In this document: positions 8,129 to 14,395 of the stretch, in pieces
How positions within the stretch are numbered: position 1 is the first letter of the stretch
Layout: every line of letters begins with the position of its first letter
Virus record (IMG/VR): IMGVR_UViG_3300043420_001327
Coordinates: 1 to 30,988 of that record
Source of the DNA: a virus
Length of the DNA stretch: 30,988 nucleotides
Strand: one strand, 5' to 3'
Position numbers and translations under genes: made by a program
Notes under the pieces: generated by a model
The model's database searches: none
What the model saw: the letters and a program-made list of their open reading frames with translations, nothing else
Told to the model about the DNA's origin: nothing

Positions 8129-8545
8129 ATGACAGAAAAAAGTACAAAAAAAGTATTTGTTAATGGAACATTTGATGTTTTGCATCGCGGACATCTAATG
8201 CTATTAAACTATGCGAAAAGTTTGGGCGACTATCTTATTGTTGGTATAGATAGTGATGCCAGAGTAAAAGAGAAGAAAGGTTCATCAAGACCAGTAAACA
8301 GTGCAGAGGAAAGATCTTTTATGCTGATGAATTTGAAATCAGTGGATGAAGTTCGTTTCTTTGGAACTGATAAAGAACTTGAAAACTTAGTAAAATCCAT
8401 AAAACCTGATATAATGGTGGTAGGAAGTGATTGGAAAGATAAATCTGTTATTGGTTCTTACTATTCTTCAAATCTCATATTCTATGATAGGATAAATGAC
8501 TACTCAACAACAAAAATCGTACAAAGTATTATTGATAGGGGATAG
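8129..8545 (+). CDS. hldC: Heptose-1-phosphate adenylyltransferase (HldE C-domain type)
   Basis: This 138-residue protein matches the C-terminal half of E. coli HldE in order: FVNGTFDVLHRGH (nucleotidyltransferase HxGH-type site), LGDYLIVGIDSDARVKEKKG, SSRPVNSAEER, VDEVRFFG, KPDIMVVGSDW and YSTTKIVQ. The family joins heptose 1-phosphate and ATP to give ADP-D-glycero-beta-D-manno-heptose. As a stand-alone protein it corresponds to HldC of species with split genes. No strong Shine-Dalgarno precedes the ATG. The downstream kinase gene starts 50 nt before its stop, in another frame. A different nucleotidyl acceptor (glycerol-3-phosphate type) is less likely, given the RPVNSAEER segment and neighbours. 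Confidence 0.85.
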   Translation: MTEKSTKKVFVNGTFDVLHRGHLMLLNYAKSLGDYLIVGIDSDARVKEKKGSSRPVNSAEERSFMLMNLKSVDEVRFFGTDKELENLVKSIKPDIMVVGSDWKDKSVIGSYYSSNLIFYDRINDYSTTKIVQSIIDRG

Positions 8546-9248
8546 TTGTACCGATCGTTATATCTATGGTGAAGTAAAGAGATTAAACCCTGAAGCACCA
8601 GTTCCCATTCTTGAGTATAAAAGAACTGAAATACGTCATGGTATGGCATGGAATGTTTATAACAATCTAAAAGCATTTGATTTGGATGTTTATATGCTAA
8701 CCAATGAAGAAAAGATAATAAAAACTAGATATATTGAAGAAAAAACAAATCAGCAGATTCTTAGATTGGATGAAGAGAAAAAAGTAAATCCAATACCTTA
8801 TAATATTCCAGATGATAAGTATGATGCTGTTGTTATAAGTGACTATGATAAAGGATTTATAACCGCGTCGAAGTTATTTGAAATTGTTTATTCGTCTAAG
8901 TGTCCCGTCTTTATTGATACCAAAAAAACAGTTTTGCCAAAGTATAATTGTTTCATCAAAATCAACGACTTAGAATATTCAAAATTAACTGAAGAATATG
9001 ATAATGTTATCATAACTCGTGGAAGTAGTGGTGCTGAGTATGATGGGGTGTTATACCCAGGAGAAAAAGTGAATGTTTATGATGTGGTGGGTGCAGGCGA
9101 TACTTTTCTCGCTGCGCTCACTTTTGGGTATCTGAAGTTTGGTAATATACCAAAAGCCATTCAATTGGCAAATAAGGCAGCTGCGATAGCAGTTTCCAAT
9201 CAAGGAACTTATGTATTAACTAAAGAAGATGTCAGAAAACTCTATTAG
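8496..9248 (+). CDS. hldA: Heptose-7-phosphate kinase (HldE N-domain type, PfkB family)
   Basis: This 250-residue PfkB-family kinase matches the N-terminal half of HldE: GDSCTDRYIYGEVKRLNPEA near the start (HldE has GD..LDRY.YG...R.SPEAPVP), then RHGMAWNVYNNL, QQILRLDEE, VVISDYDKG, ITRGSSGAEY and the GAGD active site (199-202) in DVVGAGDTFLAALTFGY. It phosphorylates C1 of heptose 7-phosphate. At 250 residues it is shorter than the roughly 320 of HldE kinase domains, with losses in the lid region. The ATG at 8496 lies inside the upstream gene (50-nt overlap); no later ATG keeps the nucleotide-binding start, so the overlap is real. AGGA sits very close to the ATG. Confidence 0.85.
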   Translation: MTTQQQKSYKVLLIGDSCTDRYIYGEVKRLNPEAPVPILEYKRTEIRHGMAWNVYNNLKAFDLDVYMLTNEEKIIKTRYIEEKTNQQILRLDEEKKVNPIPYNIPDDKYDAVVISDYDKGFITASKLFEIVYSSKCPVFIDTKKTVLPKYNCFIKINDLEYSKLTEEYDNVIITRGSSGAEYDGVLYPGEKVNVYDVVGAGDTFLAALTFGYLKFGNIPKAIQLANKAAAIAVSNQGTYVLTKEDVRKLY

Positions 9249-9591
9249 ATTTGTTCCCAAAGGATGGGGATATGAAAAATGGATTGTCAATAATGAAGAA
9301 TATTGTGGCAAAATTCTTTATATTGTACAGGGGAAAAAATGCTCCTGGCATTATCACAATCTCAAGGATGAAACTTTTTATGTTCAGTCTGGATCTATAA
9401 AGTTACTATACTCTGAAGATGATAATATAGAACTTGCAAATATATGTTTCCTAAAAAAAGGTGACAAATTCCACGTTCATCGTGGTCTTCGTCACCAAAT
9501 GATTGCTCTTGAAGATACTGAGTTGTTTGAGTTTTCGACTCAGCACCTTGAGAGTGATAGTATTAGAGTTATCCGAGGAGATACTCTTTGA
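9229..9591 (+). CDS. Cupin protein, mannose-6-phosphate-isomerase-like
   Basis: This 120-residue single-domain cupin has both cupin motifs: WHYHNLKDETFYVQSG and HVHRGLRHQMIALED, followed by ELFEFSTQH. The histidines and glutamate of the first motif and the final histidine would bind a divalent metal. It begins with a PKGWGYEKW segment common in cupins fused to or resembling GDP-mannose pyrophosphorylase / phosphomannose isomerase type II. It overlaps the kinase gene by 20 nt and so belongs to the heptose operon. A role as sugar isomerase or epimerase is plausible; it could conceivably supply heptose-phosphate isomerisation, which is otherwise missing, but there is no direct support. Its 3' end overlaps the convergent hldD gene by 23 nt. 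Confidence 0.75.
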   Translation: MSENSIRFVPKGWGYEKWIVNNEEYCGKILYIVQGKKCSWHYHNLKDETFYVQSGSIKLLYSEDDNIELANICFLKKGDKFHVHRGLRHQMIALEDTELFEFSTQHLESDSIRVIRGDTL

Positions 9592-10363
9592 CCGACTTAA
9601 ACTTATAATCACCAATCCATTTCATATCAGCACAAGTATAGTTTTGATATCTGCCTTTAAGGTGTTCGGGGAAGTCGATATATTCGATTTCCCCTTTTTC
9701 TTTTTCTGCAACCAACTCCGCAACTTCTTGAAAACTAATTGGAGTACCAGTTCCCAAATCATAAATTCCCGATGGTTGCTGATTATAAAGAACAACATTT
9801 ACAATATCATCTACAGAAATAAAATCTCTTAAAAACTTATTAGAACCTTTGAATAGTTTTAGTTTGCCAGTTTCACGTATTTGTTTTGTAAACTTTGAGA
9901 CTGGACTTGCTTGGTCTTCTTTATGCTCTTCACCATTCCCATATACGTTAAAGTATCTAAACCCCTGAATATTGGAAAACTTATCTAGGTTATCTTGCAC
10001 AAAGTAATCTACTTGAAGTTTGGTTATTGCATAGTAATTTAATGGGTTGATTACTTTTGTCTTTTTTGTTTGATTTCCATACACCGATGCAGATGATGCA
10101 TACTTTACTGGTATACCATAATGAATTGCTTTTTCAAATAGAAACAGTGAAAATACAACATTATAGTGATGTAGTATTCTAATGTCCTTCTCTATCGTTG
10201 ATGATATTGCCCCCTGATGAATTATTAATGATACTTCATCCCATCTATCAAATCCACTTATAAAGCGAAATGCATTCTCTTTTTCTATTTTAACGATTGG
10301 TTCATTCAGTTTCGATATGAAATTTTTACCAATAAATCCATCCGAACCAGTTAATATTATCAT
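9569..10363 (-). CDS. hldD: ADP-glycero-manno-heptose 6-epimerase
   Basis: This is a 264-residue extended short-chain dehydrogenase/reductase. The NAD(P)-binding start is ILTGSDGFIG (GxxGxxG). Family-specific segments follow: HQGAISST, YASSASVYGNQ (active Ser/Thr region), YYAITK (Tyr-x-x-x-Lys), GFRYFNVYGNGEEHK, LKLFKGSNKFLRDF and IEYIDFPEHLKGRYQNYT. These match E. coli HldD closely in order, so substrate assignment is stronger than for most phage epimerases. The enzyme converts ADP-D,D-heptose to ADP-L,D-heptose. I place the start at 10363 because the glycine-rich motif begins at residue 6 there; an upstream in-frame ATG at 10432 would add 23 residues overlapping its own promoter. Confidence 0.9.
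   Translation of the reverse strand: MIILTGSDGFIGKNFISKLNEPIVKIEKENAFRFISGFDRWDEVSLIIHQGAISSTIEKDIRILHHYNVVFSLFLFEKAIHYGIPVKYASSASVYGNQTKKTKVINPLNYYAITKLQVDYFVQDNLDKFSNIQGFRYFNVYGNGEEHKEDQASPVSKFTKQIRETGKLKLFKGSNKFLRDFISVDDIVNVVLYNQQPSGIYDLGTGTPISFQEVAELVAEKEKGEIEYIDFPEHLKGRYQNYTCADMKWIGDYKFKSVKEYLLG
9668..9705 (+). terminator. Rho-independent terminator embedded in hldD
   Basis: GGGGAAGTCGA-tatat-TCGATTTCCCC makes an 11-bp stem with one G-U pair, followed directly by TTTTTCTTTTT. It points along the plus strand, about 80 nt past the cupin stop, so it would end the hldC-hldA-cupin transcript. The same bases code for EKEKGEIEYIDFP in hldD on the other strand. The minus-strand side has no T-run, so hldD transcription should not stop there. 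Confidence 0.75.
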
Positions 10364-10367
10364 CAGA

Positions 10368-10396
10368 TTGACACTCTTGCAGTTCTTATATATAAT
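10368..10396 (+). promoter_or_regulatory. Consensus sigma70 promoter in scar
   Basis: TTGACA at 10368-10373, a 17-nt spacer and TATAAT at 10391-10396 match both consensus hexamers perfectly at ideal spacing. The -35 lies against the hldD start codon of the opposite strand. Downstream there is only the start-less remnant at 10421 and then adhesin module A. The region aligns without gaps, about 81% identical over 67 bp, to the promoter at 14343. Confidence 0.75.
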
Positions 10397-10403
10397 ATCG
10401 TTG

Positions 10404-10432
10404 AGTATAGCATAACTTGAAGGGCATATCAA
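10404..10432 (-). promoter_or_regulatory. hldD promoter, divergent and overlapping
   Basis: On the minus strand, TTGATA (10432-10427), a 17-nt spacer and TATACT (10409-10404) preceded by TGC form a good sigma70 promoter with an extended -10. It fires toward hldD, leaving a leader of about 30 nt. It lies just downstream of, and facing, the plus-strand promoter at 10368-10396, so the two should interfere. Confidence 0.55.
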
Positions 10433-10543
10433 ACTACAGGAACTTCTCAGCAGTTAGATGCAATTACAACTATAAAAGCAGATTTTCCTCAAAGAGTTGA
10501 TGGTACTGGAAGAGCACAAGAACTTGTTGAGTACTTTAACTAA
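10421..10543 (+). pseudogene. Start-less remnant fusing an oxygenase start to a chaperone tail
   Basis: A 40-codon frame runs from AGG at 10421 to TAA at 10543, with an in-frame stop just before it and no start codon. It begins (R)AYQ where the paralogous gene at 14396 begins MAYQ; a T-to-G change turned ATG into AGG. It ends ADFPQRVDGTGRAQELVEYF, matching the C-terminus of the protein at 13798 with 16-17 codons deleted between two GT-containing sites. It looks like the join left when a block between an oxygenase start and a downstream chaperone-like gene was lost. Confidence 0.7.
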
Positions 10544-10551
10544 TCTAAATA
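10544..10551 (+). promoter_or_regulatory. Late-promoter-like box TCTAAATA
   Basis: TCTAAATA follows the stop of the start-less remnant by one base and lies 23 nt before the ATG of the module A fibre, at the same distance as the boxes at 24935, 25449 and 27493. Confidence 0.5.
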
Positions 10552-10574
10552 CTACAAGGATAATTAAAAATAAA

Positions 10575-11228
10575 ATGAGTCAAACAAAAGCTCAACTACT
10601 TAATCCTACTGGAACAGTAACATTTGAAGGTATTAATGTATCTGGTGTAACTACTGTATCTAATATAGATGCATCAAGTTTAAATGTATCTGGTGTAACT
10701 ACTGTATCTAATATAGATGCATCAAGTTTAAATGTATCTGGTGTAACTACTGTATCTAATATAGATGCATCAAGTTTAAATGTATCTGGTGTTGCAACAG
10801 TAACTAATGTAAATACATCAGGTTTAAATGTATCTGGTGTAACTACTGTATCTAATATAGATGCATCAAGTTTAAATGTATCTGGTGTAACTACTGTTTC
10901 TGGATTAAACAATAGTGGAGTTACTAGCACTAGCAGTCTTTTTGTAGAAAATTCTGTATATAATGCTATTTCAACAACATCAATAAGCAAAACTCTTGTA
11001 AATCGTGAGTTTTGTGAGGTTGTTACTTCGGGATTAACAATAACATTACCTGCCAGTCCTTCTTCTGGATGGGAAGTGTCAGTAAATGTTGGCAATTTTA
11101 CAGACACTATTATTGGTAGAAATGGAAGTAATATAATGTCTCTTGCAGAAGATTTAACTCTTGATGTTGCATATCGTCAAGTTGATTTTGTTTATGTTAA
11201 TTCAACAGTTGGTTGGAGGATAGGTTAA
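10575..11228 (+). CDS. Module A tail fibre with 16-residue shaft repeats
   Basis: I start this 217-residue protein at ATG 10575 (MSQTKAQLLNPTGTVTFEG); an upstream in-frame ATG at 10497 would run through the remnant and lacks a binding site, while AAGGA lies before 10575. The shaft has five full units of a 16-residue repeat, NVSGVTTVSNIDASSL. The C-terminal domain (ITLPASPSSGWEV, FTDTIIGRNGSNIM, VGWRIG) is shared with the fibres at 20213 and 25479. Its last codons (TGG AGG) supply the ribosome binding site of the adhesin gene that begins 1 nt after the stop. It is probably a short trimeric fibre that carries the Gly-rich adhesin. Confidence 0.85.
   Translation: MSQTKAQLLNPTGTVTFEGINVSGVTTVSNIDASSLNVSGVTTVSNIDASSLNVSGVTTVSNIDASSLNVSGVATVTNVNTSGLNVSGVTTVSNIDASSLNVSGVTTVSGLNNSGVTSTSSLFVENSVYNAISTTSISKTLVNREFCEVVTSGLTITLPASPSSGWEVSVNVGNFTDTIIGRNGSNIMSLAEDLTLDVAYRQVDFVYVNSTVGWRIG
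10635..10898 (+). repeat. 48-bp tandem repeat, four copies nearly or fully identical
   Basis: Units start at 10635, 10683, 10731, 10779 and 10827, with a partial unit at 10875. Units 1, 2, 3 and 5 read as the same 48 bases; unit 4 differs at many sites. Identity at silent positions means recent duplication or homogenisation. The array encodes the fibre shaft. Confidence 0.9.
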
Positions 11229-11229
11229 A

Positions 11230-12495
11230 ATGGAAAATTTGCAGAGGTTTTTCAGTAATTCTAAAAGTACAAGCACAAAACTTAATAGAAGGATTATGTA
11301 TGGTCCTTCTAATGAACTTTGGCCAGTACCACAAGGAACAACAGAAGTAGAAGTTCATGTGTGGGGCGGTGGAGGTTCTTCGTGTAGATTATGTTTTTCA
11401 CCTCCTTCATCTGGTGGGGCAGCAGGCGCAGGAGGGGGTGGAGGATATGCTCGTGCTAGATATTCTGTAACGTCCACTGATTGTCTTTGTATTACTGTTG
11501 GTGGTAATGGTGGAACTTCCTCTGTTACTATTGCAACTCAAAGTCCAACATCACCAGTAAGTGCTACTGGTGGAGGTAATGCTACTTGTGTTCCCGGATC
11601 TCCTTGTGGATCTGTTGATGGTGGTGTAGGTGGAAGTGGTTCAGTTTCTTTGGGACCCACCCATTCAACTACATATTGTTTTACAGCATCTGGTGGAAAT
11701 GGCGTTGGTGCATCTTCTTATCCTACTACTCCTGGACCAGCTCCATCTGTATGTCGATGTGGAGGAGGAGGAGGAGCTGCTGGATCTCCTAGAGGTAATG
11801 GTGGTGATGGAGGATTGTCGAAAAATACAAATGAACCTGGTCCATCAGTGATATATGGAGCAGGTGGATCTATAGGTCTTGGTACAGCATATACTTTAGC
11901 TGTAGATGGACTTGATAATGGATGTAAGGCTTATATAGTTTATGGTGGATCATCAGATACCCGAAATGGATTTAATTACGATAATGTTGTTAATGAATCA
12001 AGTTGTTGTTATCCACTAAATTTTGGTGGTAGTTGTCCCAACTGCTCTGTATTTAGAAGTATGATATCGTTTGGGTATCCACACTCATATGTAACTGCAG
12101 GAAAATTTGGCGCATATACTAATCCAGTAAGTCCTGGTCAGGTTTCTTATGGGTATACGACAGATATAAACGTAAGAAATATTGATTCTTGGTTTTATGT
12201 TGAAGATATTCCTGGATATGGTGCAGTTTCTCATTTGGGGTGTGGTTCATTTTGTCCAAATGTTGCAGCAGTTAGAGTTGCCTTTAATGCTCAAGATGGT
12301 GGTGGTGGAACGCAGAACTTTCCTGCAGGTCTTTTAGGTGGTGGAGGCGGTGGAATTATTCCTGGAACTTGTGGATGCTATACGACATATGCTGGATGCG
12401 CTGGTGGGAGTGGAAGTGTTAATGCTTCAAATCAATGTTGCTATACTTCAACTTCTATTCCGGGAACTCCTGGTGTAGTAATCATTTATTGGTAA
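11230..12495 (+). CDS. Gly-rich, Cys-rich tail adhesin A1
   Basis: This 421-residue protein has the entry motif WPVPQGTTEVEVHVWGGGG, typical of phage Gly-rich domain proteins (Gly_rich_2-like), followed by many polyglycine runs (GGAAGAGGGGGYARARY). It ends in GTPGVVIIYW. Such proteins resemble the polyglycine-layered receptor-binding tips of T4-type phages. Unusually it has about 21 cysteines in pairs such as CC, CxC and CPNC. It is 43-bp identical over its entry motif to its tandem paralogue at 12511. Start follows the fibre stop by one base, with GGAGG supplied by the fibre's own last codons. It is probably a host-range determinant. Confidence 0.85.
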   Translation: MENLQRFFSNSKSTSTKLNRRIMYGPSNELWPVPQGTTEVEVHVWGGGGSSCRLCFSPPSSGGAAGAGGGGGYARARYSVTSTDCLCITVGGNGGTSSVTIATQSPTSPVSATGGGNATCVPGSPCGSVDGGVGGSGSVSLGPTHSTTYCFTASGGNGVGASSYPTTPGPAPSVCRCGGGGGAAGSPRGNGGDGGLSKNTNEPGPSVIYGAGGSIGLGTAYTLAVDGLDNGCKAYIVYGGSSDTRNGFNYDNVVNESSCCYPLNFGGSCPNCSVFRSMISFGYPHSYVTAGKFGAYTNPVSPGQVSYGYTTDINVRNIDSWFYVEDIPGYGAVSHLGCGSFCPNVAAVRVAFNAQDGGGGTQNFPAGLLGGGGGGIIPGTCGCYTTYAGCAGGSGSVNASNQCCYTSTSIPGTPGVVIIYW

Positions 12496-12510
12496 TCGGA
12501 GGTAATTTAA

Positions 12511-13779
12511 GTGTCAAATTTTTCTCAGTTTTTTCCAAGTTCTATTCCAGCAGAACAAATACTTACTATATCAACTCCTGGAAATAAAAGGAATCGTCAA
12601 ATTTTTTATGGACCATCTGTTGAATCTTGGACAGTACCACAAGGAACAACAGAAGTAGAAGTTCATGTGTGGGGTGGTGGTGGAGGTGGTAATGGAACTT
12701 TTTGCACAGGATCTGGTGGTGGAGGAGGATATGCTCGTACAAGATATAAAGTAAGTTCGTCGGACATCTTATGTGTTACCGTTGGTGGTAATGGTGGAAC
12801 TTCATCAGTTACTATTCCAACTCAATCGCCAATATCACCTATGAGTGCTACTGGTGGAAGCAATTCTCCATCACTAGATCCTGCATGTTGTGTATGTTGC
12901 AGTCTTCCATCACCGAGTGGTGATACTGGAGGATGTGGATGTATTTCAGGTGGTGCTGGTGGGAGTGGTTCAGTTTCTTTGGGACCTTTACATCCAAGAA
13001 GTTATTGTTTTGTCGCTTCTGGTGGAACTGGTGGTTGTGGTTCTTATTGTTGTTTTTTGGCAGGTTCTACTCATCCATTTCCGAACGCAACTGGATTTGC
13101 AGCTGCTTCTAAAGGAGGAGGAGCTGCTGGATCTCCAAGAGGTAATGGTATAGATTCTGCAGTAGTTTGTCACGCATTCACTTTAACGACAGTTCCCAAT
13201 CAAAATATGAGTGGTGGTGGAGGATCTGGTATAGGTGGATATGGTTTATGTCATGGTGGAGGTAGCAAATCTAGTGCTTATGATTCGCCTGGATCTGCTA
13301 CTTCTTGCTTACTTGGTCCAGTTAGTGTTGCTGGAATGGGTGCAAGAGTAAGTTATACCACATGTGTTGCAGGACCATCTCCGGCAGGATGTGTTGCATT
13401 AGTAAATCATTTCAAATTAGCTGATTGTAGAGATGATACTTGGTTTTCTGTCGAGGATATTGGTGGTGTAGGTGGATTGAGTTTTGGTCTAAAATCGATA
13501 GCACAAAGTATGAGTCAAAATGGAGGAACTGGTGCTGGTGGGGGAGGATCAACTTTACTGCAAATACTTAGCCCCAATCCATCAGTATGGTGTGCTGGAT
13601 CGTGCGGAAATAGTTTTCCGGCAGGAAATGGTGGATTATTGGGAGGAGGAGGTGGACATACTGTAAGATGTTCATCAGTAGATGGATTTATTCAATCTAA
13701 TGGTGGTTATGGTGGTTGTGCTGGTGGATCTGGTGGAAACACACCGGGAACCCCAGGTGTTGTTATAATTTACTGGTAA
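12511..13779 (+). CDS. Gly-rich, Cys-rich tail adhesin A2
   Basis: This 422-residue protein starts with GTG (MSNFSQFFPSS) behind a CGGAGGT site. The SQFFPS opening recurs in the adhesins at 20801 and 26076, while the middle (WTVPQGTTEVEVHVWGGGG) and end (TPGVVIIYW) match the upstream adhesin A1, so it looks like a hybrid of both types. It has about 22 cysteines (ACCVCC, GGCGCIS, SYCCF) among glycine loops. Tandem duplication with divergent central loops suggests two alternative receptor tips, or two subunits of one tip. TAA is followed by an AAGGAGG site for the next gene. Confidence 0.85.
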   Translation: MSNFSQFFPSSIPAEQILTISTPGNKRNRQIFYGPSVESWTVPQGTTEVEVHVWGGGGGGNGTFCTGSGGGGGYARTRYKVSSSDILCVTVGGNGGTSSVTIPTQSPISPMSATGGSNSPSLDPACCVCCSLPSPSGDTGGCGCISGGAGGSGSVSLGPLHPRSYCFVASGGTGGCGSYCCFLAGSTHPFPNATGFAAASKGGGAAGSPRGNGIDSAVVCHAFTLTTVPNQNMSGGGGSGIGGYGLCHGGGSKSSAYDSPGSATSCLLGPVSVAGMGARVSYTTCVAGPSPAGCVALVNHFKLADCRDDTWFSVEDIGGVGGLSFGLKSIAQSMSQNGGTGAGGGGSTLLQILSPNPSVWCAGSCGNSFPAGNGGLLGGGGGHTVRCSSVDGFIQSNGGYGGCAGGSGGNTPGTPGVVIIYW

Positions 13780-13797
13780 ACTAAGGAGGTAAAACTA

Positions 13798-14346
13798 ATG
13801 TCCAAATGGATTCGTATAGACAACCAAAATACAATTCAAGAAGTTATTGATTATGACCCAAATGGTGTAGTTAATGAAACATTCTTACCTTTATTCAAAG
13901 GTCCTTTTGGTGATGATCTAATGTTAGGTTATGTTTATGATCCAGATACTGATACATGCACTCTTCCGGATAATCATGGATTAAATCTAGAAGGTGATAG
14001 ATACGTTCCTGTTCCCAAAGGATGTTCAGTTGATGAAAATGGATATATTGTTTATCCAGAGCCAGATCCATCAACACTTCCTACACCGCCAGAACCTGAA
14101 CCTCAACCAAAGTATATTACAGTAAGTCAATTTAGAGCGCAGTTAACTTTGCAAGAAAAGTTAATTTGGGATAATCCACAAAATGCAACTCCAGAACAAT
14201 CTTCAGCTATCAATACGGTATCTGCAGATTTTCCACAAAGAGTTGATGGAACAGAATTTCTGGAAGAATTAGATTTACTTGAATCTGTCGGTGTAATTGG
14301 TACTGGAAGAGCGCAAGAACTATTAACATACTTCTCTGAAAATTGA
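13798..14346 (+). CDS. Putative fibre-assembly protein, module A
   Basis: This 182-residue acidic protein starts MSKWIRIDNQNTIQEVIDYD and has a proline-rich hinge (PTPPEPEPQP) near residue 95, then FRAQLTLQEKLIWDN, ADFPQRVDG and GTGRAQELLTYF. It has no glycine-rich or cysteine-rich part. Position directly after two adhesins fits a dedicated folding or attachment protein, as for phage gp38/tfa-type helpers, but I do not recognise a named family. Its C-terminus is copied in the remnant at 10421. The stop is immediately followed by the TTGACG promoter of enzyme island 2. Confidence 0.65.
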   Translation: MSKWIRIDNQNTIQEVIDYDPNGVVNETFLPLFKGPFGDDLMLGYVYDPDTDTCTLPDNHGLNLEGDRYVPVPKGCSVDENGYIVYPEPDPSTLPTPPEPEPQPKYITVSQFRAQLTLQEKLIWDNPQNATPEQSSAINTVSADFPQRVDGTEFLEELDLLESVGVIGTGRAQELLTYFSEN

Positions 14347-14371
14347 CGCTTTAAGATCTCTCATATATAAT
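14343..14371 (+). promoter_or_regulatory. Sigma70 promoter of enzyme island 2
   Basis: TTGACG (14343-14348), a 17-nt spacer and TATAAT (14366-14371) form a near-consensus promoter, with the -35 overlapping the stop of the module A assembly gene. It lies 24 nt before the oxygenase ATG, which has no clear Shine-Dalgarno. A homologous copy is at 10368. Confidence 0.7.
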
Positions 14372-14395
14372 ACTGTTGAGTACATCATAACTTGA

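Noticed and set aside
7906-8163. 85-codon plus-strand frame opposite gmhB
   Set aside because: It is antisense to the HAD phosphatase start and crosses the divergent promoter gap; no support.
9503-9832. 109-codon plus-strand frame across the cupin end and hldD
   Set aside because: It overlaps two strongly supported genes and contains the terminator hairpin; the protein has no recognisable pattern.
4763-10363. Island 1 as a mobile element insertion
   Set aside because: No transposase, integrase, homing endonuclease, terminal repeats or target duplications were seen at either end; the scar at 10367 points to homologous loss or exchange.
9569-10432. Longer hldD start at 10432
   Set aside because: It would add 23 residues before the glycine-rich motif and place its start upstream of its own -10 box; 10363 fits the family length.
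10635-10898. CRISPR-like direct repeats
   Set aside because: Repeats are contiguous, in frame and without spacers; they encode a fibre shaft.
10592-11107. 171-codon open frame on the minus strand of the module A fibre
   Set aside because: It is the antisense of the 48-bp repeat array; periodic sequence stays open on both strands. There is no binding site or family match.
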